DNA from: Gemmatimonadota bacterium
GTDB taxonomy: Bacteria; Gemmatimonadota; Gemmatimonadetes; Gemmatimonadales; GWC2-71-9
Reading direction: 5' to 3'
DNA: 10,529 bases
Assembly: GCA_016180765.1 (NCBI GenBank)
Contig: JACPAP010000228.1
Coordinates: 1 to 10,529 of the forward strand
Below are positions 6,311 to 10,529 of the stretch, piece after piece. The notes beneath the pieces are model-generated. The model was not told where the DNA came from, searched no databases, and saw only the letters and a program-made list of their open reading frames with translations. Each line of letters begins with the position of its first letter. Positions within the stretch are counted from its first letter, which is position 1. Both the position numbers and the translations under genes were made by a program.

Positions 6311-7219
6311 ATGCGCATGGCGTCGTTGCTCGCGAGCGCTACCGAAATGGTGTGCGCGCTGGGGCTCGAGGATCATCTGGTCGCGATCTCCCACGAATGC
6401 GACTACCCGCCCGAGGTGCTGGATCGCCCGCGGGTGAGCCGGCCCCGGTTCGATCCCGCGGGGTTGCCCAGTGGCGCCATTGACGCCGCCGTGCGGCAGG
6501 CCATGGCCCGGTACGGCGCGGTGTACCAACTGGACGAGGAGCGGTTGCGCGCCGTGGGGCCCGATCTGATCCTGACCCAAGCGGTCTGTGCGGTCTGCGC
6601 GGTTCCCACCAGCCTGGCGGAGCAGGCCGCCCAGGTGCTGGGGGCCGGGGTGCGCGTGGTATCGCTGGATGCGCACACCGTGGCGGACATCCTCGAGGCC
6701 ATCCGGGTGGTGGCCACGGTTGCCGGGGTTCCCGAGCGTGGGGAGCAGGTGGTCGCGTCGCTCGAGCAACGCTTAGGCCGCGCCCGCCGGGCCGGCGGCG
6801 GCGCCGACCGGCCCGGGGTGCTCGCCATCGAGTGGCTCGATCCTCCCTTCGTGCCGGGCCACTGGGTGCCCGAGATGATCGAGCTGGCCGGGGGTCGGTG
6901 CCTGGCGGGCGCTCGGGGACGGCCGTCACGACAGGTCTCATGGGATGAATTGGCCGTCCTCGATCCGGAGGTGCTCATCGTGATGCCGTGCGGCTTTGGG
7001 CTGGCGCGCGCGCGTGAGGAGGCGGAAACCCACGCCGCGGAGCTGTTGCGCGTGGCCCCGCGGGCGCTCGAGGGGGCCCAAGCCTTCGTGGTGGACGGCT
7101 CGGCATATTTCAACCGCTCGGGGCCGCGGGTGGTGGATGGGGTCGAGATCCTCGCAGCACTCCTGCACCCTGACCGGATGCCAACCGTGGATCTGGCCGG
7201 GCGAGCAGAGGCGCTATGA
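6311..7219 (+). CDS. Cobalamin-binding / BtuF-like substrate-binding-fold protein without signal peptide
   Basis: A 302-residue protein of the helical-backbone metal-receptor fold (BtuF, COG0614 type) that binds corrinoids or metal chelates. Visible signatures are SATEMVCALGLEDHLVAISHECDYP at the start of the N-lobe (about residues 9-33), DLILTQAVCAVCAVP at 85-99, EWLDPPFVPGHWVPEMIELAGG at 174-195 in the C-lobe, and a final DGSAYFNRSGPRVVDG. No signal peptide or lipobox precedes the fold, so unlike BtuF of Gram-negative importers it should be cytosolic. Cys93 and Cys96 form a CxxC. ATG at 6311 is the first start before the conserved region; there is no clear ribosome binding site, and a weak promoter-like pair (TTGCTT, CATCTT) just upstream would make the mRNA almost leaderless. 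It heads a three-gene operon and its stop overlaps the next start. The fold is confident; cobalamin as ligand is likely but unproven. Confidence 0.85.
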   Translation: MRMASLLASATEMVCALGLEDHLVAISHECDYPPEVLDRPRVSRPRFDPAGLPSGAIDAAVRQAMARYGAVYQLDEERLRAVGPDLILTQAVCAVCAVPTSLAEQAAQVLGAGVRVVSLDAHTVADILEAIRVVATVAGVPERGEQVVASLEQRLGRARRAGGGADRPGVLAIEWLDPPFVPGHWVPEMIELAGGRCLAGARGRPSRQVSWDELAVLDPEVLIVMPCGFGLARAREEAETHAAELLRVAPRALEGAQAFVVDGSAYFNRSGPRVVDGVEILAALLHPDRMPTVDLAGRAEAL

Positions 7220-7653
7220 ACCCCCTCCCCTCCATGCGTTACGATCCGCGCCTGGTTCAGCCGATGCGCGAAGAGCTGACCCGGCTCGGCTTCCTGGAGC
7301 TCAAGACCCCGGACCAGGTGGACGCCGCCGTGCGCGAGGGCACCGGCACCCTCCTGCTGGTGGTCAACTCGGTGTGCGGCTGCGCCGCGGGCCGCGCGCG
7401 GCCCGGCGTGGCGCTGGCGTTGACGCACCGCCAGCGGCCCGATCGCCTCGCCACCGTATTCGCCGGTATGGAGCTGGAAGCGACCGATCGCGCGCGGAGC
7501 TACTTCGCCCCGTACCCGCCGTCCTCGCCCCAGATCGGGTTGTTCAAGGCGGGCCGCCTGGTGTTCATGCTCGAGCGCAAGGACATCGAGCGGCGTCCGC
7601 CGGAGGAGATCGCGCGGGATCTCGTGGGGGCGTTCGACACGCACTGCGCGTGA
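7216..7653 (+). CDS. BrxA/BrxB-family bacilliredoxin
   Basis: A 145-residue thioredoxin-fold protein, close to the size of Bacillus YphP/YqiW. The redox motif is CGC (Cys54-Gly55-Cys56) in VVNSVCGCAAGRARPG, preceded by the TLLLVVNS strand and followed by ATVFAGMELEATDRAR, SSPQIGLFKAGRLVFMLERKDIE and a C-terminal helix. In Firmicutes these proteins remove bacillithiol from oxidised protein thiols. Outside bacillithiol producers the thiol partner is uncertain, so the name describes the family and not a shown activity. ATG at 7216 overlaps the preceding stop (ATGA); a later ATG at 7234 would remove six residues. An extra cysteine is the penultimate residue. The gene is translationally coupled on both sides, which ties it to the cobalamin-binding protein and the phosphodiesterase. 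Confidence 0.92.
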   Translation: MNPLPSMRYDPRLVQPMREELTRLGFLELKTPDQVDAAVREGTGTLLLVVNSVCGCAAGRARPGVALALTHRQRPDRLATVFAGMELEATDRARSYFAPYPPSSPQIGLFKAGRLVFMLERKDIERRPPEEIARDLVGAFDTHCA

Positions 7654-8375
7654 TCCTGCTGGATCCCGAGGCGCGTCCCATCATCGCGCACCGAGGCGCC
7701 AGCGGCCAGTATCCCGAGAACACCTTGTTGGCGTTCGCCAAGGGGCTGGAGCAGGGAGCGGACGCGCTGGAGTTGGACGTGCGGGTCACGGCGGATGGCG
7801 TGCCGATCGTCCTGCACGACCCCACCCTCGAGCGCACCACCAACGGTTGGGGCGCGGCAGGGCGCCTCTCGTTGAGCGAAGTGCACCGCGCGGATGCGGG
7901 GCGCGGAGAGCGCGTCCCCACGCTGGCCGAGGTGCTGGAGCGGTTTCCCGCGACGCCGCTCCTGGTGGAGATCAAGGAGGCCGGCGCGGCGCGGGCGACC
8001 CTCGCCGTGCTGCGGGCGCACGGCGCGGAACCCCGCGTGCTGGTGGGCGCGTTTCGGCGGGCCGCGCTGAGCCCATTGTTCGGAACCGAGTTCGCCCGGG
8101 CGCCAGTCCGAGTGGAGGTCGCCCTCTTCTGGGCGGGATCGCGGCTGGGTGTCAGCCTGGGAAGCCGCTCCTACCGGGCCTTCAGCGTACCCGAGCACTC
8201 GGGCCGACTGCGCGTGGTGGATCGCCGGTTTGTCGCGGCCGCCCGGCGCGCCCGCCGGCCGGTCCACGTCTGGACGGTAGACGATCCGTTGCACGCCGCA
8301 CGGCTGCGCGGGCTCGGCGTCTGTGGTATCATCACCAACTACCCCGAGCGGATGCGGGCCCTGACATCCTCCTGA
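7650..8375 (+). CDS. Glycerophosphodiester phosphodiesterase family protein
   Basis: A 241-residue TIM-barrel phosphodiesterase of the GDPD family, which hydrolyses glycerophosphodiesters from phospholipid turnover to glycerol 3-phosphate and an alcohol. The active-site signature is intact: IIAHRGASGQYPENT with His14 and Arg15, ALELDVRVTADG with Glu41 and Asp43 as metal ligands, and VLHDPTLERTT with His56 as the second catalytic histidine. LLVEIKE (104-110) and VHVWTVDDP (205-213) are further family strands, and GIITNYPERM closes the barrel. There is no signal peptide, so it should be cytosolic. The GTG start at 7650 overlaps the bacilliredoxin stop by 4 nt and places the HRG motif at the usual distance from the N-terminus. 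It is the last gene of the operon and ends 13 nt from a convergent aminotransferase gene. Substrate range is not visible. Confidence 0.93.
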   Translation: MILLDPEARPIIAHRGASGQYPENTLLAFAKGLEQGADALELDVRVTADGVPIVLHDPTLERTTNGWGAAGRLSLSEVHRADAGRGERVPTLAEVLERFPATPLLVEIKEAGAARATLAVLRAHGAEPRVLVGAFRRAALSPLFGTEFARAPVRVEVALFWAGSRLGVSLGSRSYRAFSVPEHSGRLRVVDRRFVAAARRARRPVHVWTVDDPLHAARLRGLGVCGIITNYPERMRALTSS

Positions 8376-8388
8376 GCCGGCCGCGCCT

Positions 8389-9507
8389 TTAGTCTCTCGT
8401 CATTTCCCTGAATGGCTGCTCCAGTTCCCCCAGCGCCCGCTCCAGCTCGGCTGGCTCATTGCCAAATCCCAGCCGCAGGTGGCCCGGCACGCCAAAGTGC
8501 TCGCCGGGCACCAGCAGGATGCTGTGCCTGGCGCGGATGCGCTCCACCAGTTCCACCGCGTCCGCGGTGTGCCGGTAGCGGACGAAACAGATGGCCCCCG
8601 CCTCGGGATCGCGCCACTCGAAGAGGCCCCCGAAGCGCTTGAGCCAGGCGTTCATCACGGGGTAGTTCTGGTTGAGGATCCCGCGCGTGCGGGCCAGGAT
8701 CTTTTCCCGGACGTGCAGCGCCTCCCGGCCCAGGAAGTCGCTCATGGGCGTGGGCCCGATCACGGTGTAGTCGTGCCGGCGCCAGAGGCGCTCGATCAGG
8801 TCGCCCGGCCCCACCACCCACCCCACGCGCAGGCCGGGGAGGCCGTAGGCCTTGGACAGGCCGTTGCTCACCAACACCCGCTGGTAGCTCCCCCAGAACG
8901 ACGGCGTGGTCTGACCGTTTCGTTCCGCGCCCTGATACACCTCGTCGGCCAGCAGCCAGGAGCCGGCCGCCCGGGCCAGCTCGACGATCAGGGCTCGGGC
9001 TTCGCGAGACAGGATGTGCCCGGTGGGGTTGTTGGGATTGGTGACCACGACCAGCTTGGTGCCCGGCGGAATCGCCCGCCGGACCTCGTCGGGGTCGGGC
9101 TCCCAGTTGCGGTCGGCGTGGAGCGCGAACGTCGCGACCCGGGCCCCGAAGTTCTGGGCCAGCCCCCAGGTCTGCATGTACGTCGGGACCTGGACCGCCA
9201 CCTGGTCGCCGGGCTCGATCAGGGCCCAGCAGGCGACGAAGTTGGCCTCCGCCGACCCGACCGTCACCAGCACCTGGTTCTCGGTGGCTCCCGGGTAGAG
9301 TGCCGCGATGGCGGCGCGCAACTCGTCGGTGCCGTTGGATTGACTGTACCCCAGGAGCAGGCGGGCGAGCGCACCGGCGTCGCCGCCCGAGAGCGCCAGC
9401 AGCCCCTCAACCGTCAACGGATGGACGCCGCTCTCGGACAGGTTGATCCGGACGCGGTTTTCCCACGCGCTCTGCCAGCGTCCCAGCTCGAACGGGACGA
9501 AGGTCAC
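8389..9507 (-). CDS. Class I/II PLP-dependent aminotransferase (fold type I), substrate unassigned
   Basis: A 372-residue fold-type-I PLP enzyme. NPNNPTG at 157-163, ADEVYQG at 187-193 (Asp188 pairs with the cofactor pyridine nitrogen), SNGLSKAYGLPGLRVGW at 214-230 with Schiff-base Lys219, and Arg345 in HLRLGFG (substrate carboxylate) are all in place, so it should be active. The start region is distinctive: FELGRWQSAWENRVRINLSESGVHPLT. I do not recognise the exact subfamily; amino-acid transaminases and relatives such as capreomycidine-synthase-like enzymes share the fold. I chose GTG at 9507 (VTFVPFELGRW), which has AGGA upstream and begins just before the conserved region. An ATG at 9597 would add 30 low-complexity residues and overlap the upstream gene. 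The gene follows the plug-protein gene on the same strand after 61 nt. Confidence 0.9.
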   Translation of the reverse strand: MTFVPFELGRWQSAWENRVRINLSESGVHPLTVEGLLALSGGDAGALARLLLGYSQSNGTDELRAAIAALYPGATENQVLVTVGSAEANFVACWALIEPGDQVAVQVPTYMQTWGLAQNFGARVATFALHADRNWEPDPDEVRRAIPPGTKLVVVTNPNNPTGHILSREARALIVELARAAGSWLLADEVYQGAERNGQTTPSFWGSYQRVLVSNGLSKAYGLPGLRVGWVVGPGDLIERLWRRHDYTVIGPTPMSDFLGREALHVREKILARTRGILNQNYPVMNAWLKRFGGLFEWRDPEAGAICFVRYRHTADAVELVERIRARHSILLVPGEHFGVPGHLRLGFGNEPAELERALGELEQPFREMTRD

Positions 9508-9537
9508 GGGTTGGGTCCTACGGATTGGGTGGGAGCG

Positions 9538-9582
9538 GCGTGCCGGCGAGATCAGCCCGCGATGCGGCTCATCCCGGCACGC
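9538..9582. other. Long-loop inverted repeat around the plug-gene stop codon
   Basis: Arms GCGTGCCGG (9538-9546) and CCGGCACGC (9574-9582) are exact reverse complements, 9 bp each. The 27-nt loop holds the minus-strand plug-gene stop codon (9569-9571) and a small inner AGCC/GGCT pairing. It sits between two co-directional genes and could be an attenuator, a 3'-end stabiliser or chance in GC-rich DNA. There is no T-tract. Confidence 0.35.
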
Positions 9583-10354
9583 GGGACCAGATGCCAATGA
9601 CGCCGCACATCGAGGTCCCCGTGTTGAATTGGGGCGGGATGCTCGACGAGCCCCGATAGATCTCGATGCCCTCGATCTGGTCCGGGGTCATCTCGTCCAC
9701 GTCGCCCAGGAAGGGGATGCCGTCCAGGAAGTACTGGATGGGGCAGGCGCCCATGATCCGGCGCGTCTCGCTGAACGACGTCACCCGGCAGGTGCCGAAG
9801 TCGCAGTCCACCCGGAGGCCCGGCACCCGGCGCAGCATGTCGCTCAGCACCCGCGGCTGCCGCTCTTCGATGTCCTTGCGCGTGACAAAATAGCCCCCAT
9901 GCCCCGCCGCCTTCCGGCTATTGAACTCGGCCATCTTCGCGGCCGGCTGCGTTTCCTTTCCCTCGACCACGATTTCGGGCAGCGCGACCGTACGGGTATC
10001 CACGCGCACGGCCAACTCCGTCGTCTGGTCCGGCTCCAGCGTGAGATTGTGCACGATCGGGGCGCGGTTGGGGTGGCGGAATTCGAGGGTGTACGAGCCG
10101 GGCTTGAGCCCGTCCAGCCGAAACGCGCCGTCCTGGTTGGTGATGGCCCACCGCCGCGAACCGCGGATCACCACCTGGATCCCCATCAACGGCTCGCCGG
10201 TTTGAGCGGCCGTCACGACTCCTACGACGGCGGCGGTGGCCGCCGGTTGTTGCGCTTGCTGATCCTGGGCCCGGGCTGGGCTCCGGGCCGAGAAGGAAAG
10301 CGCGAGGACTACACCACCCGCGACGCGGGAGAGGGTCCTGCCGGTACCAAACAC
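9569..10354 (-). CDS. Exported carboxypeptidase-regulatory-like + TonB-plug-domain protein without a barrel
   Basis: A 261-residue protein from the chosen GTG. Residues 1-30 form a signal peptide (VAGGVVLALSFSA core, cleavage after ARA). Residues 43-120 are a carboxypeptidase-regulatory-like beta sandwich (VVGVVTAAQTGEPLMGIQV, NQDGAFRLDGLKPGSYTLEF). Residues 125-258 are plug-like: LPEIVVEGKE, SDMLRRVPGLRVD, YFLDGIPFLG, DQIEGIEIYRG, CGVIGIWSR, where the protein stops. It parallels the gene at 310-1503 across both domains, including cysteines 204 and 250 around the FLDG strand; Cys184 and Cys189 are extra. I infer a periplasmic or outer-membrane-associated role with an unknown partner. The start is uncertain: ATGs at 10411 and 10468 keep the frame open, but a promoter-like sequence lies at 10398-10425, the GTG at 10354 has GGAG upstream, and it gives a normal signal peptide. 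Confidence 0.78.
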   Translation of the reverse strand: MFGTGRTLSRVAGGVVLALSFSARSPARAQDQQAQQPAATAAVVGVVTAAQTGEPLMGIQVVIRGSRRWAITNQDGAFRLDGLKPGSYTLEFRHPNRAPIVHNLTLEPDQTTELAVRVDTRTVALPEIVVEGKETQPAAKMAEFNSRKAAGHGGYFVTRKDIEERQPRVLSDMLRRVPGLRVDCDFGTCRVTSFSETRRIMGACPIQYFLDGIPFLGDVDEMTPDQIEGIEIYRGSSSIPPQFNTGTSMCGVIGIWSRVPG

Positions 10355-10397
10355 CTTGCCAATCTCCACGGGGGGGAAGGACCCCAGGACTCTTTCT

Positions 10398-10425
10398 ATA
10401 ATAAGCCTCATACCCACAAGGGCAA
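10398..10425 (-). promoter_or_regulatory. Candidate sigma-70-like promoter of the plug-protein / aminotransferase unit
   Basis: On the minus strand TTGCCC (10420-10425, four of six consensus bases) and TATTAT (10398-10403, five of six) are 16 nt apart in a locally AT-richer patch. The expected transcript start near 10391 lies 37 nt before the GTG at 10354, and this favours that start over the ATGs at 10411 and 10468. The rest of 10355-10529 shows no gene I can support. Confidence 0.45.
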
Positions 10426-10529
10426 CCACCGTTTCGGCCGGGGGTGGCCGGCGGTGGGCGCCCTTCATACTGCATCCGCCCCCGCCTCAACGAGACTGTG
10501 CCTAATGCGTAGTACCGTTTAGACTTGCG

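Noticed and set aside
6403..7644. Minus-strand open frame of 413 codons opposite the cobalamin-binding and bacilliredoxin genes
   Set aside because: Ser/Arg/Pro/Ala-rich shadow of two coupled, recognisable plus-strand genes.
8376..8388. GCCGGC-containing gap between the convergent phosphodiesterase and aminotransferase genes as a terminator
   Set aside because: Only 13 nt, with a self-complementary 6-mer and no loop or T-tract; too little to call.
8479..9600. Plus-strand open frame of 373 codons opposite the class I/II aminotransferase gene
   Set aside because: The minus-strand frame has every PLP-enzyme motif; the plus-strand product shows none and is compositionally biased.
10391..10405. 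TATAAT on the plus strand near 10397 as a promoter reading out of the window
   Set aside because: The only TTG-type -35 upstream is about 35 nt away, and the minus-strand pairing in the same patch has proper spacing and a gene behind it.
10355..10468. N-terminal extension of the plug protein from ATG 10468 or 10411
   Set aside because: It would put 19 to 38 residues before an otherwise normal signal peptide and run through the best promoter-like sequence. Neither ATG has a ribosome binding site. Kept only as an alternative.

Overview
The window is GC-rich and densely coded, with short or overlapping gene junctions and several GTG starts. Three loci encode TonB-plug-type proteins without a full receptor barrel. 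From memory, such orphan plug proteins are common in Gemmatimonadota, so I infer a bacterium of that phylum or a close relative. No 16S rRNA or other marker gene confirms this.

Layout. (1) Positions 2-1503, plus strand: the 3' end of a class V aminotransferase (alanine-glyoxylate type), overlapping by 4 nt an exported protein with a carboxypeptidase-regulatory-like domain, a plug domain and a C-terminal beta-rich part. (2) Positions 1508-5641, minus strand: a co-directional run of an M1-type metallopeptidase, a YwrD-like gamma-glutamyltransferase with a lipobox, and a guanine-deaminase-like nucleoside deaminase. The convergent junction at 1496-1515 is a near-perfect palindrome holding both stop codons. 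(3) Positions 5698-5931, plus strand: the 3' remnant of a small plug-like gene. (4) Positions 5945-6217, minus strand: a seven-iron ferredoxin. (5) Positions 6311-8375, plus strand: a tight three-gene operon (BtuF-like cobalamin-binding protein, BrxA/BrxB bacilliredoxin, glycerophosphodiester phosphodiesterase) joined by 4-nt overlaps. (6) Positions 8389-10354, minus strand: a second exported regulatory-plus-plug protein with no barrel, followed by a class I/II aminotransferase. Positions 10355-10529 look non-coding and hold a promoter-like sequence.

The peptidase, gamma-glutamyltransferase and deaminase could together serve peptide, glutathione and purine salvage. The two complete plug proteins could act at the outer membrane, but no partner is present here. 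No tRNA, rRNA, CRISPR array, transposase, integrase or phage gene was seen. The least explained material is the set of orphan plug proteins. I see no clear case for a new multi-gene system.
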